NCBI RefSeq assembly: GCF_003205235.1
Contig: NZ_QJSM01000014.1
Span: forward strand, 1 to 52,744
Source: Thermoplasma sp. Kam2015
GTDB taxonomy: Archaea > Thermoplasmatota > Thermoplasmata > Thermoplasmatales > Thermoplasmataceae
DNA length: 52,744 nt
Direction of reading: 5' to 3'
In this document: in pieces, positions 45,191 through 52,744 of the stretch
Numbering within the stretch: position 1 is the stretch's first letter
How the letters are laid out: each line of letters begins with the position of its first letter
Made by a program: the position numbers and the translations under genes
The notes under the pieces: generated by a model
Databases searched by the model: none
What the model was told of the DNA's origin: nothing
The model's input: the letters and a program-made list of their open reading frames with translations, nothing else

Positions 45191-47161
45191 ATGGAGATAA
45201 AGAACGTAACTGTTATCGGATCCGGAATAATGGGGCACGGAATAGCTGAGGTCATTGCTCTGGCCGGCCTGGACGTCAATCTTGAGGACGTATCCGAGGA
45301 GGTTCTGAACAAGGCGAAGGCATCCATAAGCGCAAGCCTGGACAGACTGGTAAATTCTGGCAAGCTGAAAAACAAGGAAGAGGTGCTCTCCAGGATACAT
45401 TACTTCACACAGATACCTGAATCGGTCAAAGACGCGGATCTAGTCATAGAAGCCGTTCCTGAGGTACTGGAGATAAAGAGGAGTGTCTTCGATCAGCTGG
45501 ATAAGAGCACCAAGGATAATGCAATACTCGCAACAAATACATCCAACATAAGGCTGACAGAGATAGCTGAAGGCATAAAGAAGAAGGGCAAGGTCGTCGG
45601 CATGCACTTCTTCAATCCGCCGGTCGTGCTGAAGCTCGTTGAGGTAATAAGAAGCCAGTACACTGAGGACGAGGTCTTCAATTCCGTGTTCGAATTCTCC
45701 AAGAAGATCGGGAAGACGCCCATAAAGGTGTACAAGGACACGCCTGGTTTTGTTGTAAACAGGATCAATGCGCCTGAATCGCTGTACTTCTGTCTGGTTA
45801 TAGATAAGGGGCTGGCGAAACCTGAAGAGGTTGACAGGTTCGCAAGATCGCAGGGTCTTCCCATGGGGCCCTACGAGCTCATGGACTATGTTGGCATAGA
45901 TACAGTGTATCATTCGCTCCAGTACTACGCAAAGGAGCTTTCGCCTGATTATTCCAAGTGTCAGGTGTATACCAGGCTATTCAATGAGAAGAAGCTGGGA
46001 TTGAAGACAGGCGAGGGCTTCTACAGATGGGTGAATGGAAAGGCTCAGATACCTGAAGCCAAGCCCACAAAGGCCGTAGAACTCATGGATATATTCGCTC
46101 TTGAGATAAATGAGGCTGTCAAAATCATAGAGGATGGAGTCGCTTCACCGGACGATATAGAGACGGGAGTGAAGCTGGGCATGAACAGGCCTTTCGGTCC
46201 CATAACCGTGGCAAAGGGTTTGACGAACGCCGAGGTCAAAGCGAAGCTGGAATCGCTCTATCAGAAGTTTGGAGTTGAGATATTCAAGCCTGCAAAGTCA
46301 ATAGCAGAGGGCAGGTTGAAGTCGGTGATATCCATGCAGGTTGCTCCTAAGGCAGAGGAGAAGAAGGAAGAGGCTTCATACGTCTCCTCAAGCGATCCGG
46401 TGATAACTGAAATCAAAGGTAAGATAGCCATCCTCCGCATAAACAATACAAGGAACAATCTTATCAATGCAGCGGTCATGGACGGGCTGGAGAAAGCCCT
46501 GAACGATCTCTGGAACAACCGCGACATCAGCGTAATCATCGTTACAGGGAACGGATCGGTGTTCTCTGCAGGAGCGCAGCTCGATTCATTCTTCAATAGC
46601 ACCTTTGACTTCATGGAATTTTCCAGGCGTGGTGAGCGCGTGTTCAAGCTGCTCAGCGAGATACCAAAGGTGACAATAGCCGAGATGAAGGGCTACACGC
46701 TAGGTGGTGGCTTTGAGATGGCGCTTGCCTGTGACATAAGGGTTGCAACTGAAGATGTACAGATAGGCTTCCCTGAGGTTACACTCGGCTTGGTTCCGGG
46801 ATGGGGAGGCACACAGAGGCTCTCACGTGCGGTGGGTCAGTCCAGAGCTGCATATTACGTGCTGACAGGCGAGAGGTTCACCGGAAGGGAGGCTTACGAG
46901 ATGGGCATAGTATCGAAGGTCTTCAGCAAGGACACCATAGATTCTGATACGCTGAATCTCGCCCAGACAATTTCCGAAAGGGTAGCGCCAATATCGGCCG
47001 CTCTGGCAAAGAGGCTCGTGTTGAGGAGCACGAATACCTCGCTGGATGATGGCCTTGAGATGGAAGCCATATCCATGGGGCTTCTCTACGGAACGGAGGA
47101 TCTCAAGGAGGGCATATCTGCATTTCTTGGCAAGAGAAAACCAAGCTATCAGGGGAAATGA
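45191..47161 (+). CDS. 3-hydroxyacyl-CoA dehydrogenase / enoyl-CoA hydratase fusion
   Basis: 656 aa. The dehydrogenase half comes first (about 1-385): GSGIMGHG NAD loop (9-16), catalytic His in GMHFFNPP, and the two C-terminal helical repeats. The hydratase half (about 405-656) has the oxyanion loop SAGAQLDSF and both catalytic glutamates in GGGFEMALACD and IGFPEVTLGL. The order is the reverse of bacterial FadB and typical of archaea. It catalyses hydration and oxidation steps of beta-oxidation. Its TGA forms a TGATCA palindrome with the stop of the convergent synthetase gene. Confidence 0.93.
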   Translation: MEIKNVTVIGSGIMGHGIAEVIALAGLDVNLEDVSEEVLNKAKASISASLDRLVNSGKLKNKEEVLSRIHYFTQIPESVKDADLVIEAVPEVLEIKRSVFDQLDKSTKDNAILATNTSNIRLTEIAEGIKKKGKVVGMHFFNPPVVLKLVEVIRSQYTEDEVFNSVFEFSKKIGKTPIKVYKDTPGFVVNRINAPESLYFCLVIDKGLAKPEEVDRFARSQGLPMGPYELMDYVGIDTVYHSLQYYAKELSPDYSKCQVYTRLFNEKKLGLKTGEGFYRWVNGKAQIPEAKPTKAVELMDIFALEINEAVKIIEDGVASPDDIETGVKLGMNRPFGPITVAKGLTNAEVKAKLESLYQKFGVEIFKPAKSIAEGRLKSVISMQVAPKAEEKKEEASYVSSSDPVITEIKGKIAILRINNTRNNLINAAVMDGLEKALNDLWNNRDISVIIVTGNGSVFSAGAQLDSFFNSTFDFMEFSRRGERVFKLLSEIPKVTIAEMKGYTLGGGFEMALACDIRVATEDVQIGFPEVTLGLVPGWGGTQRLSRAVGQSRAAYYVLTGERFTGREAYEMGIVSKVFSKDTIDSDTLNLAQTISERVAPISAALAKRLVLRSTNTSLDDGLEMEAISMGLLYGTEDLKEGISAFLGKRKPSYQGK

Positions 47162-48754
47162 TCATTTTTTAATCATTTCCCTGAGTACCTTTTTATCTAT
47201 CTTTCCCGTGCTTGTCTTTGCAAACTCCTTCACATTTATAAAATCATCAGGGATCCAGAACTTGGCGATTCTACCAGCATTGACCATGTCAAGGAGGTGT
47301 TTTCTGATATCGTCTGGTTTTGCCGTTCCCGTGTAAAATGCTACAGGTCTCTCACCCCATTTCTCATCCGGTTTTCCAACGACCGCATTTTCAATCACGC
47401 CAGGACAAGAACTTATGGCGTCCTCAAGTACGAGCGATGGTATGAATTCACCGCCAGATTTGACGGCATCTTTCTCCCTGTCAACTATCCGTATGTATCC
47501 GTATTCATCCATGACAGCGAGATCGCCAGTATGCATCCAGCCTCCGCGCCACAGCGATTCAGTACCCTCGTTGTTCTTAACATATACGCTGGTGAGCCAT
47601 GGCGATCTTACGACGATCTCTCCTATGGTCTTCTCGTCCTTCGGGACATCGTTCATCTTGTCATCCACGACCCTCAGCTGCACCAGCGGGATCGGAACGC
47701 CTGTCTTGAGCCTGAACTTCTTTTTCTCAGATTCAGGCATTGACTTCACGCGCTCGTTATACGTGGCCAGCGTCAGTATTGGTGCCGTTTCAGACAGACC
47801 ATACCCGGAGATTGCGGTGATCCCCAACTTCTCTGCAGCGTTTGCAAGGCCTTCTGGTAGGGCACCGCCGCCGACAATGGCCCTTATTCCGCGTCCCGCT
47901 ATCTTCTTCACGTTTGGATTCGTGACGATGAGATAGAGGATCGAAGGTACCATCGCTATTACGCTCACGTTGTACTTGTCTATTAGGTCTATTATATGAT
48001 CGAAGTCATATCTTCCAGGAAGCACGTATCTCCTTCCTGCCAGTATGGACATGTACGGTACGCCCCATGCATGCACGTGGAACATAGGAACAAGCGGCAT
48101 TATGGTGTCCCTTGAAGTCAGGTTTATTGGGTCATCGCCCAGTGCCAGACCAGATGAAATGGAATGTAGCACAATCTGTCTGTGAGTGAACTGAACCCCC
48201 TTGGGTATACCAGTTGTACCGGAGGTGTAGAATGTTGTGGCCAGATCGTTTTCCGATATTTGAGGCAGCTCTATATCTGAATAGGAATCCTTCATGAGGT
48301 CATCGTAGACGTACTTTGGAGAGAGTAAATCAGGGATCTGGCCTGTCTCGGAATACACTATCCAGCCCTTTATGAAGTAGAACGCCTCCCTGTTCTTGGA
48401 TAGGATGGGAACGAATTCATCCCTCACGATGACGTATTTGTCCTCGGCATGATCCATCGTGTAGTATATGAGATCCTGCGGATACCTAACATTGACCGTA
48501 TGGAGAACCGCACCCACCATTGGAACGGCGAAATACGCCTCGAGATAAACATATGTATCCCAATCGATGACTGCAACTCTGTCCCCTTTCTTCACTCCTA
48601 TTGAGATGAGGGCCTTTGCGAGTTTTTCTACCCTTTTGCTGAATTCCTCGAAGGTGAATTCCCTTCGCCCAGTATAATTTATCTTCTGTGCAGGGTTCGA
48701 TGATACACCGCTCTGGAGAAGCTTATCTATAGTGAGTTCGTATCTATATTCCAT
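47162..48754 (-). CDS. AMP-forming acyl-CoA synthetase (fatty acid-CoA ligase)
   Basis: 530 aa from ATG 48754. Activates carboxylic acids with ATP and CoA. Adenylate-forming motifs: FYTSGTTGIPKGV (P-loop), SGYGLSETAP, GWMHTGDLAVMDEYGY and the C-terminal Lys of GKIDKKVL. It resembles medium/long-chain FadD-type enzymes. An in-frame ATG at 48769 exists, but AATATATT is centred 27 nt before 48754 and only 12 nt before 48769, so the shorter start suits a leaderless mRNA. Divergent from the hotdog thioesterase gene. Confidence 0.92.
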   Translation of the reverse strand: MEYRYELTIDKLLQSGVSSNPAQKINYTGRREFTFEEFSKRVEKLAKALISIGVKKGDRVAVIDWDTYVYLEAYFAVPMVGAVLHTVNVRYPQDLIYYTMDHAEDKYVIVRDEFVPILSKNREAFYFIKGWIVYSETGQIPDLLSPKYVYDDLMKDSYSDIELPQISENDLATTFYTSGTTGIPKGVQFTHRQIVLHSISSGLALGDDPINLTSRDTIMPLVPMFHVHAWGVPYMSILAGRRYVLPGRYDFDHIIDLIDKYNVSVIAMVPSILYLIVTNPNVKKIAGRGIRAIVGGGALPEGLANAAEKLGITAISGYGLSETAPILTLATYNERVKSMPESEKKKFRLKTGVPIPLVQLRVVDDKMNDVPKDEKTIGEIVVRSPWLTSVYVKNNEGTESLWRGGWMHTGDLAVMDEYGYIRIVDREKDAVKSGGEFIPSLVLEDAISSCPGVIENAVVGKPDEKWGERPVAFYTGTAKPDDIRKHLLDMVNAGRIAKFWIPDDFINVKEFAKTSTGKIDKKVLREMIKK

Positions 48755-48797
48755 ATCTTTATATTGCATTTGATGATAATATATTTTCTGTGACTGT

Positions 48798-48815
48798 ATG
48801 TAGAAAAAACTACAT
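48798..48815. promoter_or_regulatory. Perfect 18-nt inverted repeat, candidate fatty-acid regulator operator
   Basis: ATGTAGAAAAAACTACAT has 6-bp perfect arms around six A residues. It lies between the divergent acyl-CoA synthetase and thioesterase genes, just upstream of the synthetase core promoter. Since both neighbours diverge, it is not a terminator. Size and placement suit a TetR-like repressor site. Confidence 0.5.
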
Positions 48816-48907
48816 GTTTAGATATCCAGAAATAAGATATTTGCTTTCAAATAAGATATGCGATAATGAGATCATAAAGCTTTATTGAATCAAAGAATAC
48901 AGGAGCA

Positions 48908-49306
48908 ATGTTTGATGGTGAAGACCTCAAGAAGATATTCGCCATGGATGGATTCCTCAAGAATATAGAGTTTGAAGTATCTTACATCAGGGAAGGATCC
49001 ATAGAGATAAGCGTACCGTTGAGGGAAAACCTCATGCGTATAGGCAACATCATGAACGGCGGCGCCATAATGGCGATCTCAGACGCAGTTGGCGGACTCA
49101 CAGTTCTGACCTATGGATCGGTGTTAAATCAGGTTACAGTGAACTTCAGCACGGAGTTCATAAGACCTATAGGCATAGGGCCGGTGGTATTCAGAAGCAA
49201 CATGGTACGAATAGGGAAGAATATAGCGTATGTCGATGTGGAGGCCCTAGACGGAAAGGGAGACCTCTGCTCAAAATCCATGGGCACATATTATATATAC
49301 AGATAA
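48908..49306 (+). CDS. Hotdog-fold thioesterase, PaaI type
   Basis: 132 aa, single hotdog domain. NIMNGGAIMAISDAVGGL is the conserved helix region with the NGG and the catalytic Asp; NFSTEFIRPIG and the KSMGTYYIYR end complete the fold. Such proteins hydrolyse acyl-CoA or phenylacetyl-CoA thioesters. GCTTTATTG about 25 nt upstream suggests a leaderless ATG. It may balance CoA in the fatty-acid pathway around it. Confidence 0.87.
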   Translation: MFDGEDLKKIFAMDGFLKNIEFEVSYIREGSIEISVPLRENLMRIGNIMNGGAIMAISDAVGGLTVLTYGSVLNQVTVNFSTEFIRPIGIGPVVFRSNMVRIGKNIAYVDVEALDGKGDLCSKSMGTYYIYR

Positions 49307-49324
49307 AAATAAAATATGATTATC

Positions 49325-50338
49325 CTAAATCATTCCTCCTCTCTCCCCTATCACCACCTCAGAGATGATCCCGTTCTCCCATGAATCGTCGCCAAAGTAA
49401 ACTGCCAGAGCCATTGCGTCTCTATAGTACTTCTCTATCCCGAAGTCGTGTATGTATCCGTAGCCGCCGTGTATCTGCAGTGAACTTCTCGTAGCCAGAA
49501 GCGCAATCTCCTTGGCCTTTATCTTGCTCAAGGCCTTTGCATATTCACCTTGGTTTCCGTAAAGGTAGTACCTTATCAGTTCTATCTGCGTCCTTGCGGC
49601 TACGATCTCATCGAATATGGGTGTGTAATCCTTAAGCGGGTGATCGAAGGCGGTCCTGACCTTGGAATAGTCCGCGGCCTTGGCCATTGTTCCGTCGGCA
49701 ACTCCAAGAAAGATGGCCGCTATCTCGCCGTCAGAGTTCTTCAGTTCTGTCCTGAGCTTCTCCTCTGAACCAACCTTCTCGTAAGTAGACGAATCGAAAT
49801 CAACATCGGAAAGATCCATACCGCGCAGGCCGAGATGGTTCTTGTTAACAGCGTGCATGCCGGATCCGACCGCATATATGCTGCTTCCGTCGCTGACTAT
49901 TATTGACGAAGCCGTTCCATTAATAACGTTCGCGCGCCTTCCGCTTATCTTGCCGCCCGCCACATTCAACGGCTGCGCTTTGCTGCGCAGATAGTAAGGA
50001 GAAAGATCGACCGTCACATCGATCTTACCGGATAGTATGTCCTGCTTGCCGCTGGCGTCCGGATGGATCTTCAGGTACAGGTTTGTGAGGAATATCCACA
50101 TAGACACTGAGGGGGATGCCTTCGCGGTCTCCTCCAGTATTATCATATACCCTTTCTCGTCTAGTCCTGATCCTCCCTTTTCAGCGGGAAGGGTTGCGCC
50201 CAGAAAGCCCTGAGCCGCTATCTTCTCCTTCAGAGATCTCGGTATGCCGTTTATCTCTATATCCTTGGACACCGCTTCGATCTCCTTGTTGGAAAATTCT
50301 CTGACGGTATTCCTCAGTATTTCATATTCTTCCATCAT
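49325..50338 (-). CDS. Acyl-CoA dehydrogenase homologue lacking the catalytic Glu
   Basis: 337 aa, shorter than the usual 375-390. N-terminal helical domain (LPAEKGGSG), a reduced and divergent middle beta domain without the VTEPGGGSD motif, and a C-terminal domain with the FAD-contact box SLQIHGGYGYIHDF. Where its neighbour has IWEGTSEIEK with the catalytic Glu, it reads VYFGDDSWEN, with Phe315 aligned to that Glu. It overlaps the upstream, intact dehydrogenase gene by 4 bases, so the two are translated together and may form a mixed complex. Alone it should be inactive as a classical ACAD. Confidence 0.82.
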   Translation of the reverse strand: MMEEYEILRNTVREFSNKEIEAVSKDIEINGIPRSLKEKIAAQGFLGATLPAEKGGSGLDEKGYMIILEETAKASPSVSMWIFLTNLYLKIHPDASGKQDILSGKIDVTVDLSPYYLRSKAQPLNVAGGKISGRRANVINGTASSIIVSDGSSIYAVGSGMHAVNKNHLGLRGMDLSDVDFDSSTYEKVGSEEKLRTELKNSDGEIAAIFLGVADGTMAKAADYSKVRTAFDHPLKDYTPIFDEIVAARTQIELIRYYLYGNQGEYAKALSKIKAKEIALLATRSSLQIHGGYGYIHDFGIEKYYRDAMALAVYFGDDSWENGIISEVVIGERGGMI

Positions 50339-51444
50339 TGGGTATCACCCACCTTGAGCATTCTGGCTATGACCAGTTTTTCTATCTCGCTTGTGCCCTC
50401 CCATATCTCCATTATCTTTGCATCCCTAAACGATCTCTCTATGCTTGAGGAGAGGCCGTCTATGCCCGTGATCTCCATGGCCTTTCTCGATACGTATACG
50501 GCTGTTTCAGCTGCGTAGGCCTTTGCCATGCTTGTAACGGCTGGATTTGGATTGAAGTTGAATATGAATGAGGCCGCTTCATAGGTAAGTAGCTTTGCCG
50601 CTTCAATGCGTGTAGCCATATCGGCTATGGTGAACTGGACGCGCTCTGGCTGTGACGTTATGGGCCCATCCTTCTGGAGTATGTTGACAGTTCTCTCCAG
50701 GATACCTTCGGCTATTCCAAGGGCCTGCGCCGCCACGTAGGCTCTGCTTATATCGAAGAAGGTCATTATGTAGTAGAAGCCCCTTCCAGGTTCGCCCACA
50801 AGATTTTCGGCTGGAACCTTCACATTTTCCAGAGTTATCTCTGCAGTATCCGTTGCCCTGACTCCCAGCTTGCCGTGGATCTTATTCGATTTGAAGCCTT
50901 CGAAGTTGCGTTCCACGATGAATACGCTCATTCCCTGGTGCTTTTTCTTCTCCACCGATGTCCTTGCAAGCAGTACAAAGAAATCCGCGATGTCGCCATT
51001 AGTGATGAACATCTTCGATCCGTTGAGTACATAATGATCTCCCTCCTTGACAGCTGTCGTCTTTATATTTGCCACGTCGCTTCCACCGCCCGGTTCCGTG
51101 ACGGCGAGACCCATCTTGGCCTGGCCCGAAAATACCCTGCTTAGGTATTTTTTCTTCTGGTCGTCATTTCCAAAAAGGGCTATGACCTCATTTCCGAAGA
51201 ACGGCACAAGCATGGATATTCCCATGCCTGCATCATACTTGCAAAGCGCCTCGGTGGCCACAAGGATGTTCCAGGGATTGGAGTAATCAAAAACCCCCTC
51301 CTTCAGCATCCTCTTCACAACCTCCTCAGGATATTTCTCCTGGAGATCGTATTTCGTGGCCTCCTCCTCGGTGAATTCTCTTCTGGCAAAATCCTCTACC
51401 TTCTTCCTGAACTCCCTCTGCGCCTCATCAAGTTCGAAATTCAT
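50335..51444 (-). CDS. Acyl-CoA dehydrogenase
   Basis: 369 aa. Complete ACAD: N-terminal helices, VTEPGGGSDVANI middle-domain motif, GSKMFITNGD, GFYYIMTFFDISR and the C-terminal IWEGTSEIEKLVIAR with catalytic Glu349. It takes electrons from acyl-CoA to FAD and on to an electron transfer flavoprotein, whose genes are not in view. I use ATG 51444 (GAGAGG upstream) because the longer frame to 51492 would run into the thiolase gene. It sits 1 nt after the thiolase stop and overlaps the degenerate homologue. Confidence 0.93.
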   Translation of the reverse strand: MNFELDEAQREFRKKVEDFARREFTEEEATKYDLQEKYPEEVVKRMLKEGVFDYSNPWNILVATEALCKYDAGMGISMLVPFFGNEVIALFGNDDQKKKYLSRVFSGQAKMGLAVTEPGGGSDVANIKTTAVKEGDHYVLNGSKMFITNGDIADFFVLLARTSVEKKKHQGMSVFIVERNFEGFKSNKIHGKLGVRATDTAEITLENVKVPAENLVGEPGRGFYYIMTFFDISRAYVAAQALGIAEGILERTVNILQKDGPITSQPERVQFTIADMATRIEAAKLLTYEAASFIFNFNPNPAVTSMAKAYAAETAVYVSRKAMEITGIDGLSSSIERSFRDAKIMEIWEGTSEIEKLVIARMLKVGDTQ

Positions 51445-51445
51445 A

Positions 51446-52636
51446 TCAATACCTCTCAAAAACAACGGAGTAACCCTGTCCTCCGCCGACACACAGCGTT
51501 GCTACACCGTAGTCCTTCTTCTTCTCGTTCATGATCCTTGCCAGTGTACCTGCGATCCTTGCCCCAGTTGCTCCAAGGGGATGGCCTATCGCTATAGCTC
51601 CGCCGTGTACGTTGACGCGATCCTCTTCTATTCCCAGCTCCTTCATGGCGTTCAGTACCACTACCGCGAACGCTTCATTTATCTCCCACAGGTCTATGTC
51701 GGATACATCCATCTTGGCCTTCGCCAGTGCATTTCTCGTTGCGGGTACTGGCCCCTCACCCATTATGGACGGGTCAACGCCTGCCCAGCCAAATGATACT
51801 ATCCTCGCCATTGGCTTTAAACCGTATTCCTTTACCTTCTTCTCGGACATGATCAGTGTCAAAGAAGCTCCTGCATTAAGCGGTGATGAGTTTCCTGCAG
51901 TTATGACGCCATCATCTCTGAATGCTGGTTTCAACTTCTTCATGTCCTCAAGTGAGGTGTTCTTCCTGATGCTCTGATCAGTATCGATGACCTTCTCTTC
52001 GCCATTTATCTCGACCTCTATCGGCACTATCTCGCCTTTGAAATATCCTTCATCTAGCGCCTTTGAGGCAAGTTGATGGCTCCTCAACGAATATTTGTCC
52101 ATCTCATCCCTTGTTATCCCCCTAAGGGCGGCGAGCTTCTCCGCGGTTAGTCCCATTGAATAACCGGTATTCATATCGTAATGCATATACTCTGGCCTGA
52201 CCATGAGCTTTATGTTTGGCTTGAGGAATGGGCTGTTTCCCATCGGTACATGCGTCATGTGTTCGTAACCGCCAGCAAGAACTATGTCCGAGTTTCCGGT
52301 CATTATCTCCATGGCACCAATGGTTATCGCGTTGAGCGATGATGAGCATGCCCTGTCCAGGGCCATTCCAGGTACGCTGTCTGGTAGGTTTGCGAGCAGT
52401 ATTGGATGCCTGCCTCCATAGGTCCAGTTCTCGTCCATCTGGAGCGCGCATCCTGTTATCACGTCGTTTATCTCCTCCGGTTTGATACCGGTTTCATCGA
52501 TGACAACGTTGATGAGCTTTGCCATAGCTTCGTCCATCCGTATGGAATTAAAGACATCTCGCTCCGGGTCGTTGGGCCTAGATCTTGAAAATGCGGTCCT
52601 TTTGAAGTCGACGAGGTACACGTTCTCTCCGTTCAT
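51446..52636 (-). CDS. Acetyl-CoA acyltransferase (thiolase)
   Basis: 396 aa. Thiolase active-site residues: nucleophilic Cys in DRACSSSLNAI, His and Asn in NEAFAVV, the HPLGATGAR His, and the second Cys in ATLCVGGGQG. It cleaves 3-oxoacyl-CoA to acetyl-CoA, the last step of beta-oxidation, or condenses acetyl-CoA. The C-terminal Cys is typical of the degradative type, which with its operon partners (two acyl-CoA dehydrogenases) favours catabolism. First gene of the minus-strand operon; AAATTTATATT about 38 nt upstream of the ATG is the likely TATA box. Confidence 0.93.
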   Translation of the reverse strand: MNGENVYLVDFKRTAFSRSRPNDPERDVFNSIRMDEAMAKLINVVIDETGIKPEEINDVITGCALQMDENWTYGGRHPILLANLPDSVPGMALDRACSSSLNAITIGAMEIMTGNSDIVLAGGYEHMTHVPMGNSPFLKPNIKLMVRPEYMHYDMNTGYSMGLTAEKLAALRGITRDEMDKYSLRSHQLASKALDEGYFKGEIVPIEVEINGEEKVIDTDQSIRKNTSLEDMKKLKPAFRDDGVITAGNSSPLNAGASLTLIMSEKKVKEYGLKPMARIVSFGWAGVDPSIMGEGPVPATRNALAKAKMDVSDIDLWEINEAFAVVVLNAMKELGIEEDRVNVHGGAIAIGHPLGATGARIAGTLARIMNEKKKDYGVATLCVGGGQGYSVVFERY

Positions 52637-52721
52637 TTCACATCGATATGAATAAGTTGAAGATGCAATATAAATTTATTCTGACAATATTTATATTTAT
52701 CATATTCTACATAAAAAAATA

Positions 52722-52742
52722 ATTCTATATATAAAATAGAAT
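52722..52742. repeat. Short inverted repeat upstream of the thiolase operon
   Basis: ATTCTAT and ATAGAAT are perfect 7-bp arms around 7 nt, about 86-106 nt upstream of the thiolase ATG, at the window edge. It may be a regulator site or part of the next gene's promoter; AT-rich chance pairing is possible. Confidence 0.25.
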
Positions 52743-52744
52743 AG

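Noticed and set aside
1-52744. tRNA, rRNA genes and CRISPR arrays
   Set aside because: I looked through the intergenic regions for T-arm motifs, acceptor stems and regularly spaced repeats and saw none.

Overview
The window looks like chromosomal DNA of a thermoacidophilic archaeon of the genus Thermoplasma, most likely T. acidophilum. The reasons are: about 45 tightly packed genes; TATA-like boxes about 24-28 nt upstream of many start codons (leaderless transcripts) and SD motifs (GGAGG, GGTGAT) inside transcription units; archaeal marker genes (Dph2, RtcB, GHMP-type shikimate kinase, ferredoxin-dependent 2-oxoacid oxidoreductase, prepilin peptidase); and the order GH15 trehalase-like gene, aldo/keto reductase, B12-type radical SAM, CBS-zinc-ribbon gene. 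From memory this order fits the T. acidophilum Ta0286-Ta0289 neighbourhood. I could not run a search, so the species call is an inference.

Layout. 1-340: 3' end of an IS200/IS605-type tnpB with a hairpin over its stop codon. 341-9892: a mixed block of metabolic and maintenance genes (AmrS-type radical SAM, MenC-like enolase-superfamily enzyme, Gfo/Idh/MocA and SDR dehydrogenases, sugar porter, two small membrane proteins including a prepilin peptidase, Dph2, tRNA methylthiotransferase). 10127-14964: Lrp/AsnC regulator, aspartase-like lyase and a two-subunit 2-oxoacid:ferredoxin oxidoreductase. 15476-16220: the largest gene-poor stretch. 16221-25678: an oligopeptide ABC transporter locus with a giant substrate-binding protein, two permeases, two ATPases with unusual insertions and a small membrane protein. 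25695-30517: radical SAM orphan, a two-gene coiled-coil operon, GNAT, winged helix, small hypothetical, RtcB. 30775-33600: a large surface protein. 33621-39173 (minus): aroB-aroE-aroK-aroA in overlapping order, then argS with its own TATA box. 39342-43985: GH15 trehalase candidate, aldo/keto reductase, B12-type radical SAM. 44141-52636: CBS-zinc ribbon protein followed by a fatty-acid/acyl-CoA degradation cluster (SCP2, HAD/ECH fusion, acyl-CoA synthetase, hotdog thioesterase, two acyl-CoA dehydrogenases, thiolase).

How it fits together. The peptide transporter, aspartase and 2-oxoacid oxidoreductase suit growth on peptides and amino acids. The acyl-CoA cluster holds nearly a complete beta-oxidation cycle (activation, dehydrogenation, hydration/oxidation, thiolysis), lacking only electron transfer flavoprotein in view. 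Four consecutive steps from DAHP to EPSP are covered except 3-dehydroquinate dehydratase; chorismate synthase is also absent. I see no rRNA, tRNA or CRISPR array. The most unusual items are the modified peptide ABC system, the acyl-CoA dehydrogenase pair in which one member has lost the catalytic Glu, a perfect 18-nt inverted repeat between divergent fatty-acid genes, and a B12-type radical SAM that may act on tetraether lipids.
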